From: Formosimonas limnophila
GTDB taxonomy: Bacteria; Pseudomonadota; Gammaproteobacteria; Burkholderiales; Burkholderiaceae
NCBI RefSeq assembly: GCF_014652675.1
Contig: NZ_BMZG01000006.1
Span: forward strand, 125,908 to 189,907
Reading direction: 5' to 3'
DNA: 64,000 nt
Shown here: positions 56,191 through 64,000 of the stretch, piece by piece
Position numbering within the stretch: the first letter of the stretch is position 1
How the letters are laid out: each line of letters opens with the position of its first letter
Notes under the pieces: model-generated
Seen by the model: the letters and a program-made list of their open reading frames with translations, nothing else
What the model was told of the DNA's origin: nothing
Database searches by the model: none
Position numbers and translations under genes: made by a program

Positions 56191-57657
56191 TTATTTCTTT
56201 TTGGCGAAGAGCGCGGCAGTCGGCTTGCGAGGCGTGTTTGACTCGACTCTGTTTAGCGGTGCAACGGTTGGTGTGTTGGCAGTTGTCGCGGGTGCTATCG
56301 CTGGTTCGTAGGGTTTTGAGAAGAATGGGTCGTTCGACAGGCGCGTTTTGCTGCGTAGGCGTTCGAGTTCAAAGTCATTAATCGGGTTGGCTCGATGGGG
56401 GGCTGGGCGCTCATTGCTGCGCGGGCGTTCTGTTCTGTCACGCGGAGCACCTTCGGGTTTGTGTTCTCGGTTGGTGCGACGCTCAATTGTTGGGAGGGTC
56501 AGTGTGACGGCTTCTAAAGGTTTTTGGGTGAGTTTGACGATGGCGTCGAGCAGCTTACTGTCACGGTCAGTGACGAATGCGATGGCACGGCCTGTGGCAC
56601 CTGCTCGTCCTGTTCGGCCAATGCGGTGGACGTAGTCCTCTGCTGAAAAAGGCAAGTCGTAGTTGACGACGCAGGGCATGTCTGAGATGTCTAAGCCGCG
56701 TGCTGCAATATCTGTGGCGACGAGCAGTGGTACGAGTCCTTTTTTGAAATCGTCCAGCGTGGCCAAACGTTCGGTTTGGGTTTGGTCGCCGTGAATGGCG
56801 CGGACATTGAGGCCTGATTGCTCAAGGAATCTGGCCAATGAGCGTGCCTCGAGCTTTTTGTTCACGAAAATCATGGCTTGCTCAATACCTTCGGTTTTGA
56901 TGATGTGCACGAGGGCGGCGCGTTTGGTTTCTTCTGTGACTTTGTGAGCGGTTTGAGTCACGTTGTTTGAGGTGGCGTTGCGTTGAGCCGTTTCAATTGT
57001 GACGGGATTTTTTTGATAGGACTGAGCGAGTTTGCGAATCTCTGGTGAAAATGTGGCTGAGAACAGCAACGTTTGGCGAGATTTGGGCAGTAAATTCAAA
57101 ATTCGTTGTAAGTCAGGCAAAAATCCCATGTCGAGCATACGGTCTGCTTCGTCAAGCACCAAATAGTTGACCTGTGCCAAAGAGACATTGCCTTGCTCTA
57201 AATGGTCAAGTAGTCGTCCTGGTGTTGCGACGAGAAACTCAACGCCTGCACGCAGGGAGGGGGATTGCGATTTGATGTCCATGCCGCCGAAGACAACTGC
57301 GGTGCGGATGGGGGTATGTTTTGAGTATTTGTCTGCGTTTTCGGCCACTTGTACTGCAAGCTCACGTGTTGGACAGAGGACTAAGGCGCGGACTGGGTGA
57401 CGCGCAGGTGAGGTGCTGGTGGAGGCGAGTGGCAGAAGTTTTTGTAATATAGGTAGTGTAAAGCCCGCTGTTTTGCCTGTACCTGTTTGTGCTGAGCCCA
57501 TGACATCTTGACCTGTGAGAACGACAGGGATGGCTTGAGCTTGAATGGGGGTTGGGGTGGTGTAGCCTGACTCTTCGATGGCGCGCAGGAGACGTGCATC
57601 AAGATCGAATTCAGAAAAATGAGTGGGTGTGGCGGTAGTTACGGTTGTTGCAGTCAT
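56191..57657 (-). CDS. rhlE: DEAD-box RNA helicase (RhlE family)
   Basis: A 488-residue ATP-dependent RNA helicase. Motif I is AQTGTGKT near residue 56, Ia PTRELA, II DEAD, III SAT, and VI HRIGRTGRAG. A basic, Pro/Arg-rich tail follows (about 395-488) and ends FAKKK. RhlE acts in ribosome assembly and RNA turnover. It diverges from ubiK. Confidence 0.94.
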   Translation of the reverse strand: MTATTVTTATPTHFSEFDLDARLLRAIEESGYTTPTPIQAQAIPVVLTGQDVMGSAQTGTGKTAGFTLPILQKLLPLASTSTSPARHPVRALVLCPTRELAVQVAENADKYSKHTPIRTAVVFGGMDIKSQSPSLRAGVEFLVATPGRLLDHLEQGNVSLAQVNYLVLDEADRMLDMGFLPDLQRILNLLPKSRQTLLFSATFSPEIRKLAQSYQKNPVTIETAQRNATSNNVTQTAHKVTEETKRAALVHIIKTEGIEQAMIFVNKKLEARSLARFLEQSGLNVRAIHGDQTQTERLATLDDFKKGLVPLLVATDIAARGLDISDMPCVVNYDLPFSAEDYVHRIGRTGRAGATGRAIAFVTDRDSKLLDAIVKLTQKPLEAVTLTLPTIERRTNREHKPEGAPRDRTERPRSNERPAPHRANPINDFELERLRSKTRLSNDPFFSKPYEPAIAPATTANTPTVAPLNRVESNTPRKPTAALFAKKK

Positions 57658-57790
57658 TGGGTCAGTGTCATTCGTGGATGCGCTTTGTGCGCGGCATCAA
57701 AAAGTGGTGTTAAAATAAGGTGTTATTATATACGCATGCACTCACAGGCAATGAGTTTTCATGTCTGCATGTGTTTTTTAGGAGTTTATG

Positions 57791-58012
57791 ATGAGTCAAC
57801 AGTGGCAAAGTACGGTCGAACAATTGATGAGCAACAGTCCGCTGAAGGATTTGACGGACAACGTTAAGACATTTCTCGTGGGCAGTTTGCGTAATCTGGA
57901 TGTGGTTACGCGAGAGGAGTTTGATGTGCAGGCGGCCATGCTGGCGCGTACACGTGAGAAGCTGGAGTTGTTAGAGAAGCAAGTGACAGCTTTAGAGGTG
58001 CAATTAAAGTAA
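57791..58012 (+). CDS. ubiK: Ubiquinone biosynthesis accessory factor UbiK (YqiC/BMFP)
   Basis: A 73-residue coiled-coil protein. LREEF-type core reads VTREEFDVQAAMLARTREKL, with C-terminal LEKQVTALEVQL helix. UbiK forms a trimer that binds UbiJ and lipids in aerobic ubiquinone synthesis. ATG 57791, six bases after GGAG, is preferred to 57788. Confidence 0.9.
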   Translation: MSQQWQSTVEQLMSNSPLKDLTDNVKTFLVGSLRNLDVVTREEFDVQAAMLARTREKLELLEKQVTALEVQLK

Positions 58013-58034
58013 TTGGGTGCGTCAGCATTCAGCA

Positions 58035-58074
58035 AAAAGCACTCTGAAAACCTTCATGGTCAGAGTGCTTTTTT
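58035..58074. terminator. Bidirectional terminator after ubiK
   Basis: A5, stem GCACTCTGA / TCAGAGTGC with a 12-base loop, then T6. It serves ubiK and, in reverse, smg. Confidence 0.92.
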
Positions 58075-58084
58075 CGCATTGTCT

Positions 58085-58555
58085 TTAATGCATGACATCA
58101 TCAAAATGATCCAAAAGCGAGTGCAGCAGCAGCTCATCAATGTCGTGATTCTCTGCCCACATGATGGTTAATAACAACGCTTTGAATTGGTCAACCGAAG
58201 TCATAGCATGTGGTAGCAGCATACAGCGTTCAACAATGCGCTCACGTTGTATGTCATCGATGCTGCCCGCTTGTTCCAGTTGAGCCAACAGTGCGATGCC
58301 TTCATCGCCGATTTGGCTGCGCTCGGATGAGTGGTACACACGAGAACTGCCCTGAGTCATGCGATGGTATTGTGTCATGGGTAAAGGTTGACGCAACTGT
58401 TCAATCCACAGCACGGCTGCGCGAACTTCGTGCTCATCAAAACCTTCATACGACATGCGACGAGCCAATGTCAGCGCGTCTGGGCACTGAGCGATGCCAT
58501 TGTAATTTTCAAAAAGATAAAAAAAGATATCAACCACGAAATACGTTCCTGTCAT
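58085..58555 (-). CDS. smg: Smg/DUF494 family protein
   Basis: A 156-residue protein with the start segment FFYLFENYNGIAQCPDALTL, the family's 'ENY' motif, and helical repeats DEHEVRAAVLWIEQL and a C-terminal LLHSLLDHFDDVM. Its function is not established, but it is regularly beside dprA, as here. Start may be the ATG at 58555 or the GTG a few codons later. Confidence 0.92.
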   Translation of the reverse strand: MTGTYFVVDIFFYLFENYNGIAQCPDALTLARRMSYEGFDEHEVRAAVLWIEQLRQPLPMTQYHRMTQGSSRVYHSSERSQIGDEGIALLAQLEQAGSIDDIQRERIVERCMLLPHAMTSVDQFKALLLTIMWAENHDIDELLLHSLLDHFDDVMH

Positions 58556-58682
58556 TCGACTGCATCAATACTGTCTTAGATTGACGCAAAACGTGCATTT
58601 TACCGTACCGTGGTGGTGGTTGCTTGTTATTTGACCACAAGTGCTGAAAAATTGAGTCAGTGTGGTTAAAACTGCTCTAAAT

Positions 58683-59825
58683 TTAGGACAGTCGAGCGTA
58701 CACGTTGCCATCACGTTTTTCTACGCGACCTGATAGTTCCAATATCATGAGTTCGGCAGATAGCTCGGCGATTGAGAGATGACTGCGCTCGGCGAGTGTG
58801 TCCAAGTCACAAGGATCAAATCCCAAATGTTGCAAAATGGAGGTTTGTGTTGCATTGTCTATCGCGTCACCATCGCTGTTGCTTGATGGGTCTGTTGATT
58901 GGGTTGCTGGCTCGTGTGTGACGCTTGGCAGATGCAGCTCTTCGAGTATGTCGGCGGCGGACTCGACCAGTTTGGCTCCTTGGCGAATCAGTGCGTGGCA
59001 GCCACGCGTCAGTGGTGAGTGGATGGAGCCAGGGATGGCAAATACTTCGCGGTTTTGATCCAAGGCTTGGCGAGCCGTGATGAGCGAGCCGGACTGCAGT
59101 GCCGCTTCGACAATCAGCACGCCATGAGAGAGCCCTGAAATGATGCGATTGCGGCGTGGGAAGTTGTTTGCAATGGCTTTGCAGCCCAGTGGGAACTCGC
59201 TGATAATCACGCCATGTGCCGCGATTTGGTGTGCCAAGTCACGGTTGCGAGCAGGGTAGATAATATCTGCACCCGTGCCGATGACAGCGATGGTTGTCGC
59301 GTGTGGGTTGTGCGCGGACAGCGCGCCGCGATGTGCTGCGGCATCAATGCCCAAAGCGAGACCCGAGACAACGGTGAGACCATCTGCCGCGAGTTCGCGA
59401 GCGAAGTGCTCGGCGTTTTGTAAACCGCCTGTGGTCGCGTTTCGGCTACCGACGATGGCCAGCGCGGGGTGGTGATTGAGCAGTTCAATTCGTCCTTTGG
59501 CGTACAACATGACAGGGGGATCAGCGGTTGAAAGCAGGTGCTGCGGATAATGGGGTGAGTCAAGTGTGAGGACGTGATTTTCGGGTGTTTCAAGCCATTT
59601 TTGCGTGATTTCGAGTTGCTTTGCAAAGGCATCGTCAGTGGGTGCAAGTAAACTGCGCGCGACTTTATCAGAGGTGATGTTCGCCAGTGTGGTGTGGCTT
59701 TGTTTGAATACATTGTGCGGCAGACCGAATGCAGACAGCAGTTTTTGGGCGGTGATGTCACCCACGCCGTCAGTGAGCAAGAGGCGCAGCCAGTCGATGA
59801 GGTCGTCTTCGGTGATTTTGGTCAT
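58683..59825 (-). CDS. dprA: DNA processing protein DprA
   Basis: DprA loads RecA on incoming single-stranded DNA in natural transformation. The N-terminal SAM-like domain (about 1-80) precedes the Rossmann domain with LAIVGSRNATTGG, VVSGLALGIDAAAHRGAL, VIGTGADIIYPARN, EFPLG, FPRRNRIISGLS and GSLITARQALDQ. A C-terminal winged-helix (about 315-380; DPCDLDTLAERSHLSIAEL) is present. Length 380 is normal. Together with comF it suggests competence. Confidence 0.95.
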   Translation of the reverse strand: MTKITEDDLIDWLRLLLTDGVGDITAQKLLSAFGLPHNVFKQSHTTLANITSDKVARSLLAPTDDAFAKQLEITQKWLETPENHVLTLDSPHYPQHLLSTADPPVMLYAKGRIELLNHHPALAIVGSRNATTGGLQNAEHFARELAADGLTVVSGLALGIDAAAHRGALSAHNPHATTIAVIGTGADIIYPARNRDLAHQIAAHGVIISEFPLGCKAIANNFPRRNRIISGLSHGVLIVEAALQSGSLITARQALDQNREVFAIPGSIHSPLTRGCHALIRQGAKLVESAADILEELHLPSVTHEPATQSTDPSSNSDGDAIDNATQTSILQHLGFDPCDLDTLAERSHLSIAELSAELMILELSGRVEKRDGNVYARLS

Positions 59826-59829
59826 GGCT

Positions 59830-60777
59830 TTATTTCTCGTTGGGCTGGTGGCTGAGCTTGTTTGAGAGCTGAATGGTTTGGCCCGTTGCGATTTCTGCAG
59901 CCGTGTCTGTCACGGCTGCGACCGAGTGATTGGCGTAGACGCGAAGCAAGCGTACTTGAGCCGCTGGTTTTCGCCGTGCTTGGGTGCTCAGTGTATTGTC
60001 AGTCAATGTGCCGTACTGACCAGCGACTAAACCTGCATTTGAGCCTTTGTCAATTAAGACGACATTGCTTTGGTTTGTGTTGTGTATGAAATACGCTGCG
60101 CCAATCGGGGCAATGATTTTGGCCGTAGTGGCTTGGGGTTGTGATGTGGTGGGCAGCTTGTTTGTGGGGCTGCTGAAGTAGCAGTGATGCGGAATTAACT
60201 TATCTTCCTTGGACAGTTCTGAGGTGAGCATACCGACGCGTAAGGTGACCGCTTTTTCAGAGTGGCTGTCGTCTTGCTCAATGTCGGTCACGTAGGCAAA
60301 GCCTGTGATTTCGACCGTGTAGCCGAGGGGATATTGATAACGTGTTGACTTAACCGCTTTGACTCTCGCGGTGTAGAAAAAAGCATCGGACTGCGTGCTA
60401 TCAGTGTTTTTGAGAAACAGGTTTGTGTGCTCATTGAACGCTTTGTCATCCGAAATAATGGGCGGCGATACTGTGCTGGGTAGGTGGGTTTTGATAATGG
60501 CATCTTGTTCAATCAGCATTCGAGGTTCTTCTGTGCTGAAATTGAGGGTGTGGCGTGACAAAGCATCGCTGTCATTGGGAAGGTAATTCCAATAGCTTGT
60601 GCCAAAACCAACAAAGCCATTAGGCATAGGCGTTAGGCCAAAAGCCGTGCATTGATTCGACGTATTTGGTTTGATGTCTTGTGCCAATGCATGAGGTGTG
60701 TTGCCAATCAGTACGGTGGCCAGCAGAGCTGTGATAAAATGCTCGGTGCGTTTAACGCTGTTTTTATAGTGGTTCAT
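59830..60777 (-). CDS. Exported conserved protein, position of the LysM protein next to dprA
   Basis: A 315-residue protein with an N-terminal signal peptide ending ALAQ (about 20-32) and no recognisable LysM repeat. The C-terminal part (about 225-300: NVVLIDKGSNAGLVAGQYGTL; VRLLRVYANHSVAAVTDTAAEI) resembles the small beta domain found in LysM proteins at this locus and in FlgT-like proteins. Related bacteria usually have a LysM protein between dprA and def, so this may be a homologue that lost LysM. Start ATG 60777; upstream frame continues to 60819. Periplasmic role not known. Confidence 0.7.
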   Translation of the reverse strand: MNHYKNSVKRTEHFITALLATVLIGNTPHALAQDIKPNTSNQCTAFGLTPMPNGFVGFGTSYWNYLPNDSDALSRHTLNFSTEEPRMLIEQDAIIKTHLPSTVSPPIISDDKAFNEHTNLFLKNTDSTQSDAFFYTARVKAVKSTRYQYPLGYTVEITGFAYVTDIEQDDSHSEKAVTLRVGMLTSELSKEDKLIPHHCYFSSPTNKLPTTSQPQATTAKIIAPIGAAYFIHNTNQSNVVLIDKGSNAGLVAGQYGTLTDNTLSTQARRKPAAQVRLLRVYANHSVAAVTDTAAEIATGQTIQLSNKLSHQPNEK

Positions 60778-60842
60778 GATGGATGTTCGGGTGGTTTGAC
60801 CGTGGTTATCATAGTACAAACTTTTTCAAAGAGTAAGAGATT

Positions 60843-61346
60843 ATGGCAGTTCTGTCGATTTTAAAATTTCCTGACCCGCGGCTACACACTGTGGCGAAAC
60901 CCGTGACGCAAGTCGATGAGCGTATTCGTCAGCTGGCCAAAGACATGGGTGATACGATGTATGAGGCCAATGGTGTCGGCTTGGCTGCCACGCAAGTGGA
61001 TCAGCACATCCGCATGATTGTGGTGGATGTCTCAGAGACGCGCGACCAACTGCAAGTATTCATCAATCCTGAAATCATTGGGCAATCAATGGAAAAAAAA
61101 GAATGGGAAGAAGGCTGCTTGTCCGTGCCCGAAGTCTATGACGTGGTCACGCGTCCTGACCGTGTGCGTGTGCGTGCGATGGATTTGGACGGAAAAACCT
61201 TTGAAGTGGAAGCGGATGAGTTGCTTGCGGTGTGTTTGCAACACGAAATCGACCATCTAAATGGTAAGGTATTTGTGCAGCACTTATCCAATCTCAAACA
61301 GAATCGCATCAAAACCAAAATCAAAAAACAACAGGCGGTCAAATGA
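60843..61346 (+). CDS. def: Peptide deformylase
   Basis: Removes the formyl group from nascent proteins. Three family motifs are seen: GVGLAATQ (44-51), EGCLSVPE (Cys92), and QHEIDHLNG (His134, Glu135, His138), the metal and catalytic residues. 167 residues. Its stop overlaps the fmt start by four bases. Confidence 0.97.
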   Translation: MAVLSILKFPDPRLHTVAKPVTQVDERIRQLAKDMGDTMYEANGVGLAATQVDQHIRMIVVDVSETRDQLQVFINPEIIGQSMEKKEWEEGCLSVPEVYDVVTRPDRVRVRAMDLDGKTFEVEADELLAVCLQHEIDHLNGKVFVQHLSNLKQNRIKTKIKKQQAVK

Positions 61347-62320
61347 ATGATGGCTTAAAAGTGATTTTTGCGGGCACGCCGGTGTTCGCTGCCAAGGCAC
61401 TACAATCCATCATCGAGGCAGGGTTTGACGTACCGCTTGTGCTCACTCAGCCTGATCGACCAAGTGGGCGCGGGATGAAGCTCACACCAAGTCCTGTCAA
61501 ACAAGTGGCACTGAATCACCACATCACCGTCGCTCAGCCGACGTCACTTAAGCTCGATGGCAAATATCCTGACGAGGCGAGTGCTGCACGTGAGACGCTG
61601 ACGGCTTGTCAGGCTGACATCATGGTGGTGGCTGCCTATGGTTTGATTTTGCCGACTGATGTGTTGCAGATCCCTCGCCTTGGTTGTATCAATATTCACG
61701 CGTCACTGTTGCCTCGTTGGCGCGGTGCCGCGCCGATTCATCGCGCAATTGAAGCGGGCGATAGCCAAACGGGCATTACCCTCATGCAGATGGATGAGGG
61801 CTTGGATACGGGTGATATGCTTGCGGTTGAGTCGTTGGCTATTGAGTCGAATCACACCACAGCAACCCTGCACGATGCTTTGGCCGAGATGGGGGCGCGC
61901 ATGGTGGTGGACTACCTCATGCAGCTGAAAAACAACACTTCGCCACAACCAACGCCACAGCCTGAATTGGGTGTGACTTATGCACAAAAAATACACAAAG
62001 AAGCATCATATTTAGCGTGGACAAAAACTGCAGCAGAACTGGAGCGACAAATCCGTGCCTTTGACCCTGCGCCTGGTGCGGTTGCAAAAATGTCAGACGC
62101 CACTACATTCAAAATCTGGGCGGCTCAGGTGCTTAATGACGATGATCATCAAAATGTCGAAGCAGGTACATTGCTTCATGTTGATAAGAGCGGCATTGAT
62201 GTTGCCTGCGGTCAAGGCGTGTTGCGTATCACCGAAGCGCAGCGCGCTGGTGGTAAACGCATGTCTGTGGCACAGTTTTTAGATGGGTTTCATTTAACGG
62301 CTGGGATAAAGCTGGTGTGA
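61343..62320 (+). CDS. fmt: Methionyl-tRNA formyltransferase
   Basis: Formylates initiator Met-tRNA using 10-formyl-THF. The formyltransferase domain has [13 protein letters not shown] near residue 8 and the active-site [19 protein letters not shown] (Asn/His), with Asp in [10 protein letters not shown]-terminal OB-like domain (about 205-320) follows. 325 residues. Translated with def through the ATGA overlap. Confidence 0.97.
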   Translation: MNDGLKVIFAGTPVFAAKALQSIIEAGFDVPLVLTQPDRPSGRGMKLTPSPVKQVALNHHITVAQPTSLKLDGKYPDEASAARETLTACQADIMVVAAYGLILPTDVLQIPRLGCINIHASLLPRWRGAAPIHRAIEAGDSQTGITLMQMDEGLDTGDMLAVESLAIESNHTTATLHDALAEMGARMVVDYLMQLKNNTSPQPTPQPELGVTYAQKIHKEASYLAWTKTAAELERQIRAFDPAPGAVAKMSDATTFKIWAAQVLNDDDHQNVEAGTLLHVDKSGIDVACGQGVLRITEAQRAGGKRMSVAQFLDGFHLTAGIKLV

Positions 62321-62359
62321 TAAACAAGGGATGTTTTTTAGAATGAACGGAGTAACACC

Positions 62360-63220
62360 ATGTGGAATATGACCAAGACTTTTATGCTTATGGCGGCCAT
62401 TACGGCCTTGTTTCTCGTGATTGGACAGGTGATTGGCGGACAAAATGGTATGATTTTTGCCCTTGTTTTGGCCTTAGGTATGAACTTTTTTTCGTACTGG
62501 TTTTCGGACAAAATGGTTCTGAAAATGTACAACGCGCAAGAAGTTGACGCCACCACTTCACCAGAGTATTACAACATGGTGCAAGAGCTCGCCATGCGTG
62601 CCCAAATCCCCATGCCCAAGGTTTACCTCATCAATGAAGATGCGCCCAATGCTTTTGCCACAGGACGCAATCCATCACATGCAGCGGTTGCGGCGACCAC
62701 AGGCATTCTTCGCGCATTGAATGCACGTGAGTTGCGCGGCGTTATGGCGCATGAGTTGGCGCATGTCAAGCACCGAGATATTTTGACGTCAACGATTGCT
62801 GCGACAATGGCGGGTGCGATTTCGTCTTTGGCTAACTTTGCGATGTTTTTTGGTGGTCGTGATGAAGAAGGTCGTCCCACCAATATGGTTGCCAGCTTGG
62901 CTGTGATGTTTCTTGCACCGATGGCGGCAGCGATGATTCAGATGGCGATTTCGCGTGCGCGTGAGTTCGAAGCTGATCGGGGTGGCGCAGAGATTTCGGG
63001 TGATCCATTGTCTCTGGCGTCTGCTTTGGACAAAATCCATAAGTATTCGGCGGGTATTCCTTTCGGTGCAGCCGAGAGTCATCCAGCAACAGCACAGATG
63101 ATGATTATCAACCCATTATTTGGTGGAAGCATCTCTAAACTCTTTTCTACTCATCCTGCGACCGAAGAGCGCATTGCGCGTTTGCAAGAAATGGCGCGCA
63201 CGGGGGCTTACCCCGCTTAA
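62360..63220 (+). CDS. htpX: Membrane zinc protease HtpX
   Basis: An inner-membrane M48 metalloprotease of 286 residues for quality control of membrane proteins. Two N-terminal helices (about 8-25, 31-50) precede [10 protein letters not shown] (131-140; zinc ligands His131, His135, Glu132 catalytic), and [12 protein letters not shown] supplies the third ligand. Two further hydrophobic segments surround the site. Terminator follows. Confidence 0.95.
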   Translation: MWNMTKTFMLMAAITALFLVIGQVIGGQNGMIFALVLALGMNFFSYWFSDKMVLKMYNAQEVDATTSPEYYNMVQELAMRAQIPMPKVYLINEDAPNAFATGRNPSHAAVAATTGILRALNARELRGVMAHELAHVKHRDILTSTIAATMAGAISSLANFAMFFGGRDEEGRPTNMVASLAVMFLAPMAAAMIQMAISRAREFEADRGGAEISGDPLSLASALDKIHKYSAGIPFGAAESHPATAQMMIINPLFGGSISKLFSTHPATEERIARLQEMARTGAYPA

Positions 63221-63238
63221 AAGGGCAGTCGTGACCTC

Positions 63239-63268
63239 AAAACGCCAACAGTTGTTGGCGTTTTTTTG
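63239..63268 (+). terminator. Terminator after htpX
   Basis: Stem AACGCCAAC / GTTGGCGTT with loop AGTT, then T7. Confidence 0.92.
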
Positions 63269-63576
63269 TGCTTAAAAGTATGTTTCGCACCAAATGGGTG
63301 CTTTTTGATGGTTAAGATCGCTTTACCAAAAGCATATCGGTTGTGCGCAGGCTGCTGATTTCTTGTGGTGTGGTCGAATTGCAACGTTTTTTGACGGCTT
63401 ATTTCGGACTTCTGGATGGTTAATTATAATATTCTTCCGAAACGAGAGCGTTAAGGTTATAATATATGATGTAAATGAAAGTAATGTAAGGAAAGCGAAA
63501 GTTTTCTGCGCTATTTCCGCTCTCGATTTATATATATCTCCGAGAAGCTGCTGGTTTTTCAATAGGTGAGTTTGAA
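63269..63576 (+). promoter_or_regulatory. AT-rich upstream region of the last gene
   Basis: 308 bp with no gene. Two TATAAT boxes (63426-63431 and 63459-63464) lie in an AT-rich stretch; the second has a weak TTCCGA 17 bp upstream. AGGTGAG sits seven bases before ATG 63577. The composition differs sharply from htpX, which suggests acquired DNA. Confidence 0.4.
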
Positions 63577-64000
63577 ATGTATAGTAATAAAATAAAATTA
63601 TCAGTCTTGATGTCATTGTTAATTTCGTCGGGGGTGCTCCCGCTTTATGCGCAAGAAATAGTTTCTGATGCAGTTTCTGATGCATCCGTCGGATCTGTGC
63701 AGTCACAAGCGAAGTCGGCAAAAGATGAGATGGCTGTAGGGACTGAGAAAGGCAAGCCGCCTGCGGTTGTCCGACCGTTGAATAAGGTTGTGAATTTGCC
63801 GGAGAAGGGCAAGATATGGGTAACGGAAGATCCAGCGGTTATCACACCTAATTTATCGGTTAGTGCGCCATCCAGCGTTGGTTTTTCTGATGGCAAGGTA
63901 GCCGAGCCTGTTTTGTTTAACGTGTACACGAATTACGCCCCGTTCATAGAGAAGGCGGAGGTATTGGTTTATGCGCCAGAGGACGTTGATCGCACGAAGC
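63577..64000 (+). CDS. Secreted protein of unknown function, N-terminal part, cut by window edge
   Basis: An open frame of 141 codons to the window end. The N-terminus is a Sec signal peptide (basic MYSNKIK, hydrophobic LSVLMSLLISSGVLPL, cleavage near YAQE). A low-complexity Ser/Ala/Val/Lys segment follows (about 30-75), then WVTEDPAVITPNLSV and LFNVYTNYAPFIEKAEVLVY, which may start a beta-rich domain. Codon use (ATA, TTA, AAG) differs from neighbours. Probably the start of a larger envelope or outer-membrane protein; family not recognised. Confidence 0.7.
   Translation, partial: MYSNKIKLSVLMSLLISSGVLPLYAQEIVSDAVSDASVGSVQSQAKSAKDEMAVGTEKGKPPAVVRPLNKVVNLPEKGKIWVTEDPAVITPNLSVSAPSSVGFSDGKVAEPVLFNVYTNYAPFIEKAEVLVYAPEDVDRTK

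Overview
The window reads as a chromosomal segment of a betaproteobacterium, most likely in Burkholderiales, with moderate GC (about half by eye, lower between about 31.6 and 37 kb). The reasons are gene content and neighbourhoods: hisZ-purA-phosphoribosyltransferase, smg(DUF494)-dprA next to def-fmt-htpX, a PhaM-like granule protein, DUF3108 and DUF2788 proteins, pyrR-pyrB with an inactive dihydroorotase homologue, and a PabB-PabC fusion. No rRNA, tRNA, CRISPR array, insertion sequence or phage gene was seen. Species cannot be fixed from this stretch.

Layout. 0-7 kb: start of mnmE (minus strand, cut by the window edge), then glmU and glmS, with a LuxR-type response regulator and a hybrid sensor kinase lodged between them. 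7-18 kb: trmL, comF, a decayed BioC-like methyltransferase, a SCO1-like lipoprotein, pth, a wrecked CHASE2 histidine kinase pseudogene, pabB-pabC, a malic enzyme gene with an in-frame TGA near its start, an AraC regulator and a LysE-family exporter. 18-24.8 kb: secreted ribonuclease plus barstar, yqgE-ruvX, pyrR-pyrB-pyrC', plsC, apaH.

24.9-39.9 kb is a surface-polysaccharide locus: ABC exporter (wzm/wzt), GDP-mannose enzyme manC, all four dTDP-L-rhamnose genes (rfbBDAC), a WsaF-type glycosyltransferase, a macrocin-type O-methyltransferase, an RTX metalloprotease, two GT2 glycosyltransferases, galU and a frameshifted galE. With no wzx/wzy visible and a short Wzt, the simplest reading is a rhamnose-containing glycan exported by an ABC transporter, perhaps capped by methylation.

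39.9-46.6 kb: a PLP basic amino acid decarboxylase next to an aotJQMOP-type arginine/ornithine uptake operon. 46.7-52.8 kb: an MBL hydrolase, an unexplained highly structured intergenic segment, hisZ-purA-PRT, a DUF2788 protein, a guanidinium exporter under a guanidine-II (mini-ykkC) riboswitch, and a queuosine-precursor transporter (yhhQ) joined to a small QueF-like T-fold protein. 52.5-64 kb: hpf, two conserved proteins, phaM, a 765-bp gene-poor patch with a CPBP-protease remnant, rhlE, ubiK, smg, dprA, def-fmt, htpX and the start of a secreted protein in AT-rich surroundings.

No wholly unprecedented multi-gene system is evident. The most unusual items are the QueF-like/YhhQ pair, the RTX protease inside the glycan locus, the structured element before hisZ, the BioC-like protein without a SAM site, and the cluster of gene lesions (CHASE2 kinase, maeB, galE).
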